A stretch of DNA of 64,000 nt. It comes from Rhodospirillum sp. (lineage in GTDB: Bacteria; Pseudomonadota; Alphaproteobacteria; Dongiales; Dongiaceae). Under the pieces are notes generated by a model that did not search any database, was not told the DNA's origin, and saw nothing but the letters and a program-made list of their open reading frames with translations. The position numbers and the translations under genes were made by a program. Shown here piece by piece: positions 1 to 8,166 of this stretch. The stretch spans positions 246,850 through 310,849 of the forward strand of contig PNKY01000006.1 in the NCBI GenBank assembly GCA_013822765.1, read 5' to 3'. Every line of letters starts with the position of its first letter. Position 1 is the first letter of the stretch.

Positions 1-2
1 AC

Positions 3-74
3 CCTGGCAGCGGCATCGTCAGCGCACCCCAGGATCGCATCGTCAAGATGCAGGTCGCTGCCGACGCACAATAG
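3..74 (+). CDS. possible 3' end of a gene cut by the window edge
   Basis: The third forward frame is open from the window edge to a TAG at 72-74 and reads a short C-terminal tail (ending KMQVAADAQ). It is only 23 residues, so no family can be named and chance is a real alternative. It would be convergent with the PAS gene that ends at 89. Nothing else is visible in bases 1-88. Confidence 0.3.
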   Translation, partial: PGSGIVSAPQDRIVKMQVAADAQ

Positions 75-88
75 CTGAACCCCGGCGG

Positions 89-589
89 CTATGCCGGCGC
101 GCGGGACCGCGCGCCGCTATAGTTGCGCGGAAAATCGTAGTCTTCGATGGCGAACATTTGCGTCACCGTTTCGCCGTCCTGGCTGAGCGGAAAGATTCCG
201 AACTCGCACTTGCCAAGGTTGCCGTTCTTCAGCGTCCAGCTGTAAAAGCCGCACAGCGGCCGCTTACTTGACACCACGTCCACGTACGCATCGACGAACT
301 GCTGCTCCTCATCCCACCCGATGGTGCCGAGATAGGAGCCGGTGAAGTCGAGCTTGTTGAACTCGACCACGCGCGTGCCGACCAGGCGATAGCGGAACCG
401 CAGCGGCGCCCGCTCGACCTCGATAACGACGATGTTGGGCAGAAGCTCCCGCAATTCCGTCGGATCGAAGGCGGCGCGCAGCGGAACGGCATACTGAGCG
501 CTGCGCCGCGCCTTCCAATAGTCATGGAAGCGATGTACGCGGGGAGAATCGAGCTGGGAAAAGTCAAGCCGGTGGATCTGATGGACCAT
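89..589 (-). CDS. PAS_5-type PAS domain protein, copy 1
   Basis: A 166-residue soluble protein made almost entirely of one PAS-like fold: a short helical lead (RVHRFHDYW), then LLPNIVVIEVE, RFRYRLVGTRVVEFN, a GxxLG segment and a C-terminal LPLSQDGETVTQMF-like strand. This is the pattern of the alphaproteobacterial PAS_5 (PF07310-type) proteins, small stand-alone sensor-like proteins of unknown output. There is no signal peptide, membrane segment or effector domain. It lies 42 bp downstream of a close paralogue on the same strand, so the two are probably a tandem duplication transcribed together. Start is the ATG with a weak GGA upstream. The ligand is unknown. Confidence 0.85.
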   Translation of the reverse strand: MVHQIHRLDFSQLDSPRVHRFHDYWKARRSAQYAVPLRAAFDPTELRELLPNIVVIEVERAPLRFRYRLVGTRVVEFNKLDFTGSYLGTIGWDEEQQFVDAYVDVVSSKRPLCGFYSWTLKNGNLGKCEFGIFPLSQDGETVTQMFAIEDYDFPRNYSGARSRAPA

Positions 590-631
590 GATTCCGACGG
601 CGCTGCCGCCCGTTGGGATTGATGGGGTTGC

Positions 632-1138
632 CTATCGCGTCGCGCCGCCGCCGCTCGGCGTCGCATCGAGTTGCGGGAAGTCGTAGTCCTCCATGGCAAG
701 AATCTGCGTCACCAGTTCGCCATCCTCGCTCAAGGGCAGGCGGGCGAACTCGCACCGTCCCACCGCGCCGGTCACCAGCTCCCACGCCAGCAATCCAAAG
801 AAGGGCTGTCGACTGGTGACGACGAACGTGTAGCTGTCGATCAGATCCTGCTCTTCGGGCCAGCCGATCTCTCCGAGATAGCGGCCGGTGAATTCGACGC
901 CGTTGTACTCGACCACCCGCGTGCCGACGAGTCGATAACGGAAACGCATGGGATCGCGCTCAACATCAACAATCATAATGTTCGGCAGGAGGTCCCTGAT
1001 CTGGTCGGGCGCGATGTCACCGCGCCGTGGCAGCTTGCCGCCGCGCTTGCCGCGCTGGTGCTGCCAATAGCCATGCAGCCGATGGATGCGCGGCGATTTG
1101 AGCTCGGACAGGTCCAGCGAGACGGTCGGCTTGGGCAT
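632..1138 (-). CDS. PAS_5-type PAS domain protein, copy 2
   Basis: A 168-residue paralogue of the protein that follows it. It shares the same blocks: SPRIHRLHGYW near residue 15, LLPNIMIVDVE, RFRYRLVGTRVVEYN, then a GRYLGEIGW block, and a C-terminal LPLSEDGELVTQILAMEDYDFP. I chose the ATG opening MPKPTVSLDL because it matches the N-terminus of copy 1; an in-frame start 20 codons upstream adds residues with no counterpart. The family is a stand-alone PAS fold with unknown ligand and output. It probably forms a short operon with copy 1 and perhaps the PrsW-like gene 87 bp upstream. Confidence 0.85.
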   Translation of the reverse strand: MPKPTVSLDLSELKSPRIHRLHGYWQHQRGKRGGKLPRRGDIAPDQIRDLLPNIMIVDVERDPMRFRYRLVGTRVVEYNGVEFTGRYLGEIGWPEEQDLIDSYTFVVTSRQPFFGLLAWELVTGAVGRCEFARLPLSEDGELVTQILAMEDYDFPQLDATPSGGGATR

Positions 1139-1225
1139 TTCCGACTCGAAGTTTGCAGGGCGGATTGCCGTTGCAGCATTGCCCGCCCGCGCGCGCATTG
1201 CAATCGAGCAGGCGCCGGTTACCGT

Positions 1226-2194
1226 TCACCGCTCCGCGATGCGCGCCACGCCAAATGACGTTTCCGGCGGCTGCAGGCGCATGATCCAGCCGAAGGCATG
1301 CGGGAAGACCGACGGCGCCAGCAAGAAGGCGCCGCGATATTCGTCCGACTGCACGAACCACAGCCCAACCAGGCCCACCGCCGCGCTGCCCAGCACGAAC
1401 ACCGTTCCGATCTTGCGCCACGGCCGGATCGCCCACCGTGCCGGCGGGTGGATATCGGCGTCTTCGCTATCCTGGCTGAAGATCTCCACCATCTCGCGCC
1501 GGCAGATGTAGAACGTGGCGGCGCTGGAGGCGATGAGCACCGCCATCAGCAGCCAGAACATCTCGCGCCACACCTGGGTCGGGTTGTTGAACGGCACGTA
1601 GCTGAGCTCGTTCCACATCATCAGCGGAAAGTCATACAGCCCGTGCCCGAGGATCGGCACCAGCAGCGCCAGCGTCCAGTTCAGCGCGGGCGACCGGCCG
1701 CGATAGGCGCGCGCCGCGAACAGCCCCATCACCGCGCCGAATACGACGTGCGCCGGGATCGACAGCACGCCGCGCATGGTCCCGAGGCCGAGCCAATCGG
1801 GGCTGTTCAGCAGATAGAGCGCATTTTCCAGGCCGGCAAAGCCGAGCGCGATCAGCATCGCGGCGCAGAACAGATCGCCGCCGGAATCACAATCCTTGTG
1901 CTCCTGCACGATGAAATAGAGTAGCAGGAACTTGACCAGCTCCTCCGGTCCGGCCGCGCCGATGAAGGCCGATGCCAGGGCCGTCTCGACGCCCGGCGCC
2001 GCAAAGCTGGTTGCCCATCGGATGATGTACCCGACCGCCAACACCAGCAAGCCGGAGATGACGCCGAGCGACAGCGTCCGCACGATCAGGCGCAGCCCCA
2101 TGCGCTGGCGGTAGTGGCTGACCAGAAACGCCGTCAACACCGCCGCAGGAAACAGTGCGAACGCGATGATGACGAGTTTACCAAGAAGCTCCAT
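1226..2194 (-). CDS. PrsW-like intramembrane metalloprotease
   Basis: A 322-residue polytopic membrane protein, about eight hydrophobic helices. It carries the PrsW/CPBP-like signature: paired glutamates in GPEELVKF near residue 85, a GFAGLENALYL helix, a helix with IPAHVVFGAVMG and a later ILGHGLYDF. In this family the Glu and His residues are the proposed metal ligands for site-1 cleavage of anti-sigma factors. No sigma/anti-sigma pair lies nearby, so the substrate is unknown. The start is the ATG just after a GGGGGG run; an in-frame start seven codons earlier has no better ribosome site. Enzyme activity is inferred from motifs only. Confidence 0.8.
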   Translation of the reverse strand: MELLGKLVIIAFALFPAAVLTAFLVSHYRQRMGLRLIVRTLSLGVISGLLVLAVGYIIRWATSFAAPGVETALASAFIGAAGPEELVKFLLLYFIVQEHKDCDSGGDLFCAAMLIALGFAGLENALYLLNSPDWLGLGTMRGVLSIPAHVVFGAVMGLFAARAYRGRSPALNWTLALLVPILGHGLYDFPLMMWNELSYVPFNNPTQVWREMFWLLMAVLIASSAATFYICRREMVEIFSQDSEDADIHPPARWAIRPWRKIGTVFVLGSAAVGLVGLWFVQSDEYRGAFLLAPSVFPHAFGWIMRLQPPETSFGVARIAER

Positions 2195-2338
2195 GACCCC
2201 CCGCCCTCGAAGCACCCACCGGCAAACAAACCTTCGCCACCTTTACCCGTCAAGCGTGGCGAGATACACCGTTCTTGGTTGCGACGTACATGGGCAATCC
2301 GGCGCAATATTCAATCAACGCGCGCTGACGAGAGCGGC

Positions 2339-3499
2339 CTACTTCCGCCACGCCCTGAGCCGCTTCACCGCCTCCGCCATGTCCTCGGTCGAGCCCGCGA
2401 AGGAGAAGCGCATGGTGGCGTGGCCGCGTTGGCCGTCGAAATCGACGCCGGGGGTGGCGGCGACGCCGGTCTCCGCCAGCATGCGCCGGCAGAACTCAAC
2501 GCTGTCGTTGGTGAGACGCGCCACGTCCGCGTAGACGTAGAACGCGCCATCCGTCGCCACCAGCTTGTCGAAACCGGCGCTGGGCAGGTCGTTCAGCAAC
2601 AGCTCGCGGTTGGCGGCGTAGCGGCGCACGTTGGCGCGGCACTCGTCATGCGCATCGAACGCCGCGACGCCGGCATACTGCGACAGGGTCGGCGGCGAGA
2701 TGAAGAGATTCTGCTGCAGCCGCTCGATCGGCTGCACCAGGTCCGGCGGCACCACCAGCCAGCCGAGCCGCCAGCCGGTCATCGAGAAATATTTGGAGAA
2801 GGAATTGACCACGATCGCCTGCTCGTCGATCGCCGCGGCGGTGACCGCGTCCGTCCCATACGTGATGCCATGATAGATCTCGTCCGAGATGAAGCGGATG
2901 CCGTGCTGGCGGCAGTAGCCCGTCAACGCACGCAGCTCTGGTTCCGGCACGATGGCGCCAACCGGGTTCGACGGGCTTGCGACGATGAGGCCGTCCAGAT
3001 GCTCGCCGATCTCGCGCTGCGCCTGCTCCAGCGCCGCAACCGTCGGCTGATACTTGGTATCGGCCTCCATCGGCACGATCACCGGCTCGATGCCGAGTGC
3101 GGTCAGGATGTTGCGGTAGCAGGGATACCCCGGGCTCGCCAGCGCCACCCGGTCGCCCGGCTCGAATGCCGTCAGGAACGCCAGCAGGAATCCACCCGAT
3201 GAGCCGGTGGTGACGACGATGCGGTCCGCCGGCACGACGGCGCCGTAGAACTCGCGGTAATGCCGCGAGATGCGGGCGCGCAGCTCCGGAATGCCCAGCG
3301 CCAGGGTGTAGCCGATCAGCTCCGTGTCGAGCGCCGCCTTGGCCGCCGCCAGCACCTTGCGCGGCGCCGGGGTCGAAGGCTGGCCGACCTCCAGGTGCAC
3401 CACGTCGGCGCCAGTCGCGGCCCGCTCCGCCGCCGCGCGCATCACCTCCATCACGATGAACGGATCGATGCGCCCGCGCTTCGCGACCTTGAGCGCCAT
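2339..3499 (-). CDS. class I/II PLP-dependent aminotransferase
   Basis: A 386-residue fold-type I aminotransferase. Visible landmarks: VVHLEVGQPS near residue 35, GSSGGFLLAF (phosphate loop) near 100, SNPVGA with Asn178, SDEIYHGI with Asp206, and the PLP lysine in SFSKYFSMTGWRLGW (Lys236), with a C-terminal MRFSF arginine. Length and motifs match aspartate/aromatic-type aminotransferases of subgroup I; the substrate cannot be read from sequence. It starts 2 bp after the stop of the gamma-glutamyltranspeptidase-fold gene on the same strand, so the two are almost certainly cotranscribed. Confidence 0.9.
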   Translation of the reverse strand: MALKVAKRGRIDPFIVMEVMRAAAERAATGADVVHLEVGQPSTPAPRKVLAAAKAALDTELIGYTLALGIPELRARISRHYREFYGAVVPADRIVVTTGSSGGFLLAFLTAFEPGDRVALASPGYPCYRNILTALGIEPVIVPMEADTKYQPTVAALEQAQREIGEHLDGLIVASPSNPVGAIVPEPELRALTGYCRQHGIRFISDEIYHGITYGTDAVTAAAIDEQAIVVNSFSKYFSMTGWRLGWLVVPPDLVQPIERLQQNLFISPPTLSQYAGVAAFDAHDECRANVRRYAANRELLLNDLPSAGFDKLVATDGAFYVYADVARLTNDSVEFCRRMLAETGVAATPGVDFDGQRGHATMRFSFAGSTEDMAEAVKRLRAWRK

Positions 3500-3501
3500 G
3501 G

Positions 3502-5178
3502 CTATCTGCCGCTGACCAGGGTCGCGAGGCCGTTGCCGCGATAGTCGTTGCGCAGCTGGCAGGAATCCGGATCGCTCGGCGTGCCGCGCGGGCAGAAGAT
3601 CGCATTGATGCGCCCGAGCGCCTCGCGCTGCTCGATCTGGTAGCCGGCGCCCGACAACGCGCCCGATGGATCCGTGTCGCCGCTGACATCGTAGTAGGCC
3701 ACGTCGGGATCGGCGCCGTGATAGACCCGCGATCGCAGCATCGCCGCTTCCAGCGGAATGCGCTCCTCGGTCACCGCATAGAACAGCTCGGCCTGCGCCA
3801 GGACGCCCGCCATGCCGCCGGACGCGGCGGAGACATAGTAGAGTTCGCCGTTGTTGTTGTTGGCCCAGATCATCGGCGCCATCGCCGTGAAGCCGAAGCC
3901 CCGGTCCGACGGCGCCGGCGCCAGGATGATCCCAGTGCCCTGCGCGATGCGGCCGGCGCCGAACAGTGCGTTCATGGTGAAGTTGCACGCAATCCCCATG
4001 CCCTCGGCATCCACCGCGACGACGCTGGCCGCGAACGGATTTTCCGGCACGCGCTGCGCCGGGTACGGCAGGCTCGCCGCCGGCGTCGCGCGCCCGTCCT
4101 GGTGGCCCTGCATCACCTGCGCGACATGCTGATCGGAGACCAGCGCATCCGCCGGCTGGTTGGCATCGCCGTTGGGCTGCATCCACTGCGCGCGATCGGC
4201 GGTCAGCCGCATGCTGGCGTCGGCCAGGAACACCGGGCGGTTCTGGTCGCCGGCCGCATCGAGCGCCTTCAGCATCTGCGCCACCGAGACGCCGCCCGAC
4301 GCGGGCGGCTGCGGCAGAAACACGTTCTGGTCGCCCCACTGGATCGCGAGCGGCGCCTCGAACCGCACCTTGAAGCCGCGCAGGTCTTCGATGGTGAGCG
4401 GCGCGCCGATGGCTTGCGCGCTGGCCGCCAGCTGCTGCCCCAGCACGCCGCTATAGAGCTCGTTCGGTCCCTTGGCGCGGATCTGCCCCAGCACGCCGGC
4501 CAGCTCTGGCTGCCGCAGGTTGTCGCCCTCGCCCAGCATGCTGCCGTCGGCGCGCGTGAACAACGCCGCCATCAGCGGGTCGGCGCGCAGCTTCTTCTCG
4601 CCCAACGCCACGTCGCGCGCCAGTGCGCGGCTGGTGGCTTCGCCGGTCTGCGCGATCGTTTCGGCCGGCGCCACCAGCTGCGCCCACGGCAGCTTGCCGT
4701 AGCGTGCCGAGAGCGCGGCCATGCCGCGCGCCGAGGCCGGCACCGCAACCAGCCCTCCGGCCGCCGCGCGCGGCAGGAAATCCAGCACCTCGCTGGCGAT
4801 CTTGTCTTCCTCGGCGCGATGGACGACGCAGATCCCGCCGCCGCCCAGCCCGGCGGTGGAGGGCATGGTCGCCGACATCACGAAATAGGCGGCCGCCACC
4901 GCGTCCGCGGCATTGCCCCCGGCATTCAGGACCTCACGGCCGACCAGCGCGGCACGCGGCTCGTCGGCCACAATGCCGCCATAAAAATTGTCCACCGAGT
5001 AGAGCTCGCCGGCGACCTGGGCCCCGCCCTTCGAACATGAGGCAACCGCCAGGAAAGCGGCAACAATGCTTAACGGCCCGCCGAACCCGCGTGCGAAGGC
5101 CGAACGCCGGCCCCCGCGGCCAGGCCGGTGGGGGGTCGCGACGGCCTTGCCCGATGGGCTATGATGACGCACGGACAT
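3502..5178 (-). CDS. gamma-glutamyltranspeptidase-fold lipoprotein, catalytic residues lost
   Basis: A 558-residue exported protein. A long basic N-terminus leads into a hydrophobic segment and a lipobox (VASC, Cys48), so it is probably a lipoprotein. The rest follows the gamma-glutamyltranspeptidase fold: GGNAADAVAAA near residue 90, AGLGGGG near 112, and a small-subunit-like block VDAEGMGIACNFTMNALFGAG near 390-408. Placed on the Escherichia coli enzyme, the nucleophile/autocleavage Thr falls on Ala383 and its neighbour Thr on Ala384; the SSMSP oxyanion block reads TAMAP and the substrate arginine after the DF pair reads Leu. It is probably not self-processed. The start follows GGAG. It shares an operon with the aminotransferase downstream and diverges from the M48 protease gene. 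Confidence 0.8.
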   Translation of the reverse strand: MSVRHHSPSGKAVATPHRPGRGGRRSAFARGFGGPLSIVAAFLAVASCSKGGAQVAGELYSVDNFYGGIVADEPRAALVGREVLNAGGNAADAVAAAYFVMSATMPSTAGLGGGGICVVHRAEEDKIASEVLDFLPRAAAGGLVAVPASARGMAALSARYGKLPWAQLVAPAETIAQTGEATSRALARDVALGEKKLRADPLMAALFTRADGSMLGEGDNLRQPELAGVLGQIRAKGPNELYSGVLGQQLAASAQAIGAPLTIEDLRGFKVRFEAPLAIQWGDQNVFLPQPPASGGVSVAQMLKALDAAGDQNRPVFLADASMRLTADRAQWMQPNGDANQPADALVSDQHVAQVMQGHQDGRATPAASLPYPAQRVPENPFAASVVAVDAEGMGIACNFTMNALFGAGRIAQGTGIILAPAPSDRGFGFTAMAPMIWANNNNGELYYVSAASGGMAGVLAQAELFYAVTEERIPLEAAMLRSRVYHGADPDVAYYDVSGDTDPSGALSGAGYQIEQREALGRINAIFCPRGTPSDPDSCQLRNDYRGNGLATLVSGR

Positions 5179-5238
5179 GAATGGAACTCCGCTGGATTTG
5201 ACGGTTTTAACGATTCGGTCGCGAGCATAAGAAGGACC

Positions 5239-6636
5239 ATGGATGTGATCAACCGGGCTGCTGTCCCATCCCAGCCAGCCTTGCGACAGGTCGGGCGGCG
5301 TGCCGTCGGCCTTGTCCTGGCCGCTTGCCTGACCCTGGCGCCGGTCGCCGACGCGGCGGCGCAGTCGCGCGGCGGCCTGATCCGCGATGCCGAGATCGAG
5401 GCGACCTTGCGCGCCTATGCCGACCCGATCTTCGCCGCCGCCGGCCTCGATACCTCGGCGGTGCAGGTCCACATCATCAACGACAAGCGCATCAACGCCT
5501 TCGTCTCCAACGGGATGCAGATCTTCATCCATACCGGCTTGCTGACCGAGGCCAAGACCCCGAACGAGGTGATCGGCGTCATCGCCCACGAAACCGGCCA
5601 CATCACCGGCGGCCATCTTGCACGCCAGAAGGAAGAGCTGGAGAACCGCACCATCGAGGCGATCATCGGCCTTCTGGTCGGCGTCGCCGTCGGCGTGGCG
5701 AGCGGCAACGCCCAGGCCGGGGTCGGGACGGCGACCCTCGGGCAGGGCATCGCGCAGCGCAACCTGCTGCAATATTCCCAGGCGCAGGAAGGCGCTGCCG
5801 ATCAGGCCGCGTTCGGCTTGCTGGAAGCGACGCACCAGTCACCCAAGGGCATGGTCGATTTCTTCCGCGTGCTGGCGCGGCAGGAGGCGCTGTCCGCGAT
5901 CAACCAGGACCCCTATATGCGAACCCACCCGCTCACGACCTCGCGCGTTGATGCGGCCGAGGCAGCGCTGAAGCGATCGCCCTATGCCGACGCCAAGGAC
6001 TCGCCCGAGCTGATGATGCGCCATGAGCGGATGCTGGCAAAGTTCATCGGCTATCTGGACCCGCTGAGCCGCGTCATGATCACGTATCCGGAAAAGGACC
6101 AGAGCGTTCCCGCGCGCTACGCGCGCGCCATCGCCTATTTCCGTGCTTCGCGCACCGACGAGGCCCTGGCGTCGATGGACAGCCTGCTCGCGGAGGCGCC
6201 GAGCGATCCGTTCTTCATCGAGCAGAAAGCGCAGATCCTCTACGACCGCGGCCGCCTCGCTGAAGCCGTGCCGCTCTACCAGGAGGCGCTGGACCTCGCC
6301 CCGCAGGAGCCTTTGATCCGCATGGAACTCGCGGAAGCGCAGGTCGGACTGGAGGACCCATCGCTCCTGGAAGCCGCGACCGCCAACCTGAACGAGGTTG
6401 TGCGGCTGGAGCCGAAGAACGCTCGCGCCTTCCACCTGCTGGCAATCGCCTACGGCCGGGCCGGCAACGCACCCATGGCCGACCTGGCGCAGGCCGAGGA
6501 ATACCTGGCGCGCGGCAAGAAAAAGGACGCCAAGCGCTTCGCCGACCGCGCGCTCCAGGGCCTCCCGGAAGGCTCGCCCGGCTGGCTGAAGGCCCAGGAC
6601 ATCCAGTTCGCGGCCGATCAGGGCGACGACGATTGA
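5239..6636 (+). CDS. periplasmic M48-family metalloprotease with TPR domain (BepA-like)
   Basis: A 465-residue exported protease. A signal peptide (hydrophobic core near residues 22-38, then ADAAAQ) is followed by the M48 domain with HETGH at 117-121 and the third zinc ligand in EGAADQAAF (Glu184), then a C-terminal TPR region from about residue 290. This is the BepA/YfgC layout, where the enzyme degrades misassembled outer-membrane proteins and helps LptD mature; that role here is by homology. The ATG at 5239 follows AAGAAGG and begins just before the signal peptide; the frame is open further upstream but with no signal-like sequence. It diverges from the GGT-fold gene across 60 bp and precedes a DsbA-like gene. 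Confidence 0.9.
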   Translation: MDVINRAAVPSQPALRQVGRRAVGLVLAACLTLAPVADAAAQSRGGLIRDAEIEATLRAYADPIFAAAGLDTSAVQVHIINDKRINAFVSNGMQIFIHTGLLTEAKTPNEVIGVIAHETGHITGGHLARQKEELENRTIEAIIGLLVGVAVGVASGNAQAGVGTATLGQGIAQRNLLQYSQAQEGAADQAAFGLLEATHQSPKGMVDFFRVLARQEALSAINQDPYMRTHPLTTSRVDAAEAALKRSPYADAKDSPELMMRHERMLAKFIGYLDPLSRVMITYPEKDQSVPARYARAIAYFRASRTDEALASMDSLLAEAPSDPFFIEQKAQILYDRGRLAEAVPLYQEALDLAPQEPLIRMELAEAQVGLEDPSLLEAATANLNEVVRLEPKNARAFHLLAIAYGRAGNAPMADLAQAEEYLARGKKKDAKRFADRALQGLPEGSPGWLKAQDIQFAADQGDDD

Positions 6637-6716
6637 CAATTTCGTGATGCCGGTGGCGTTTCCCGTGACCGTGCGGGTATGGTGACGGCTCTGTTCCCTG
6701 CGTGAGAGTGTTTCCG

Positions 6717-7478
6717 ATGCGCGCGATCCTGATCGCATTCGCCCTGCTTCTTGCCGCCGTCGGCGGCTATGCCCTGAAGGAGTTCGCGGCCGCCCGCGGT
6801 TCCGCGGAAGCGCCGCCCACGGCCTCGTCTTCGATCGATCAGCAGATCTCGCAATATCTCAAGGACCATCCGGATGAGGTGATGGCCGCCCTCAAGCTGG
6901 CGCAGGCCAATGCGGAGAAGCAGAAGGAAGCCGACGCTCAGCTGGCTGTGGCGGAGAAGCAGGACCAGATTTTCAACAATCCCGCCGATCCCGTGATCGG
7001 CAACGTGAATGGCGATGTGACAGTGGTCGAGTTCTTCGACTACCGCTGCCCGTACTGCAAGCGGGTCTCGGATGCACTCATGGCGCTGGTGAAGGACGAT
7101 CCGAACGTGAAGGTCGTCTACAAGGAATTTCCGATCCTCGGCCCTGACTCGTTGGTCGCGGCGAAAATCGCCCTGGCCGCCCATCGTCAGGGCAAATACG
7201 AGCAGGTGCATACAGCCTTCATGGCGCACAAGGGGTCGTTCGAGCAGGCCGACCTTCTCGACCTCGCTGCGTCGGCCGGCGCCGATCCGGCGAAGCTCGC
7301 AGTGGACATGCAGGACCCTGCGATCCAAGGCCTGCTGCAGGCCAACGACTCCCTGGCCGCTGCTCTCGGCATCACCGGAACGCCCGGTTTCCTGTTTGGC
7401 AAGAAGCTGATCCCGGGCGCCGTCTCGCTCGACGACATGAAGAAGTTGGTCGACGAGGCGCGCGCACAACCGGGCTAG
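6717..7478 (+). CDS. DsbA-family thiol-disulfide oxidoreductase
   Basis: A 253-residue exported protein. An N-terminal hydrophobic segment (residues 3-20) acts as signal or anchor, a helical linker (about 38-85) resembles the Com1/BdbD lead domain, and the thioredoxin fold holds the redox pair Cys111-Pro-Tyr-Cys114 in FFDYRCPYCKRV and the cis-proline loop TGTPGFLFG. It should introduce or shuffle disulfides in the periplasm. The ATG at 6717 sits directly before the hydrophobic segment; a GTG five codons earlier is an alternative. The order M48 protease - DsbA-like - aroQ is common in alphaproteobacteria. Confidence 0.9.
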   Translation: MRAILIAFALLLAAVGGYALKEFAAARGSAEAPPTASSSIDQQISQYLKDHPDEVMAALKLAQANAEKQKEADAQLAVAEKQDQIFNNPADPVIGNVNGDVTVVEFFDYRCPYCKRVSDALMALVKDDPNVKVVYKEFPILGPDSLVAAKIALAAHRQGKYEQVHTAFMAHKGSFEQADLLDLAASAGADPAKLAVDMQDPAIQGLLQANDSLAAALGITGTPGFLFGKKLIPGAVSLDDMKKLVDEARAQPG

Positions 7479-7493
7479 GCGCGCTCGCGCCGC

Positions 7494-7524
7494 CTGCTTT
7501 GATGTGATCGCCGCATCAAAGCAG
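7494..7524. promoter_or_regulatory. inverted repeat after the DsbA-like gene (hairpin or operator)
   Basis: CTGCTTTGATG (7494-7504) and CATCAAAGCAG (7514-7524) are perfect 11-base complements separated by 9 bases. It begins 15 bases after the DsbA-like stop. No T-run follows, so it is a weak intrinsic terminator at best; it also lies about 125 bp upstream of the Lrp-type gene and could be a protein-binding site. Confidence 0.5.
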
Positions 7525-7649
7525 CTTCCGCTCCAGTGTCAGCCCCCGCATAGTCGATTCGACTGCCGCGACTCCTTGAGGTTGGTCCGTGATGGCGGGC
7601 ACGGATCTTTTGACTCGGATCGCGCAGACTAGGCAGGCACTCAGGGCTG

Positions 7650-8162
7650 ATGAGCTTGGGGGAAATTGTGCGCAGTCAGGCGACTCTCGGCGGTGCTCAT
7701 AGCCGGCCGCTGGACGATACCGATCGGACCATCCTCGAAGCTCTGCAGGACAACGGACACCTTTCGCACGCGGAACTCAGCCGCATGGTCGGGCTCGCGG
7801 TTTCCTCGGTCAATGAACGCATCCGCAAGTTGGTGCAGCGCGGCGTCATCGCGGGTTGGAACGCGCGGCTGTCGCCGAGCGCATTGGGCCTCGACCTGCT
7901 CGCCTTCGTCTATGTGCTGATCGACCGGCCGGAGAACTCGCCGGCGTTCCTGGAGCTGGTGACTCAGCTGCCCGAAGTGCAGGAGTGCCACCACATCGCC
8001 GCCGACTGGAACTTTTTGCTGAAGGTGCGGGTGCGCAATACCGCCGCGTTCGAGGCGCTGCTCACGCACAAGCTGAAGGCGGTGCCGGGCGTCGTGCGGA
8101 CTCAGACCGTCATCACCCTCACCTCGCACAAGGACACGCCGGCCCTGCCGCTCCGGAGCTAG
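7650..8162 (+). CDS. Lrp/AsnC-family transcriptional regulator
   Basis: A 170-residue regulator. Residues about 20-70 form the AsnC helix-turn-helix (LDDTDRTILEALQ, then LSRMVGLAVSSVNERIRKLVQRGVI), and about 80-160 the RAM effector domain (FVYVLIDRP, VQECHHIAADWNFLLKVRVRN, VVRTQTVITLTS). Such proteins bind an amino acid and control amino-acid genes, often their neighbours. The ATG at 7650 has a weak CAGGG site; a GTG at 7668 preceded by GGGGGA is an equally good start. The target is unknown. Confidence 0.9.
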   Translation: MSLGEIVRSQATLGGAHSRPLDDTDRTILEALQDNGHLSHAELSRMVGLAVSSVNERIRKLVQRGVIAGWNARLSPSALGLDLLAFVYVLIDRPENSPAFLELVTQLPEVQECHHIAADWNFLLKVRVRNTAAFEALLTHKLKAVPGVVRTQTVITLTSHKDTPALPLRS

Positions 8163-8166
8163 GCGG

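Noticed and set aside
2114..3202. 362-residue plus-strand frame over PrsW and the aminotransferase
   Set aside because: Crosses two confident minus-strand genes and has low-complexity Arg/His-rich sequence.
5179..5835. N-terminal extension of the GGT-like gene
   Set aside because: It would run antisense through the M48 protease gene; the ATG at 5178 has GGAG and directly precedes the lipoprotein signal.
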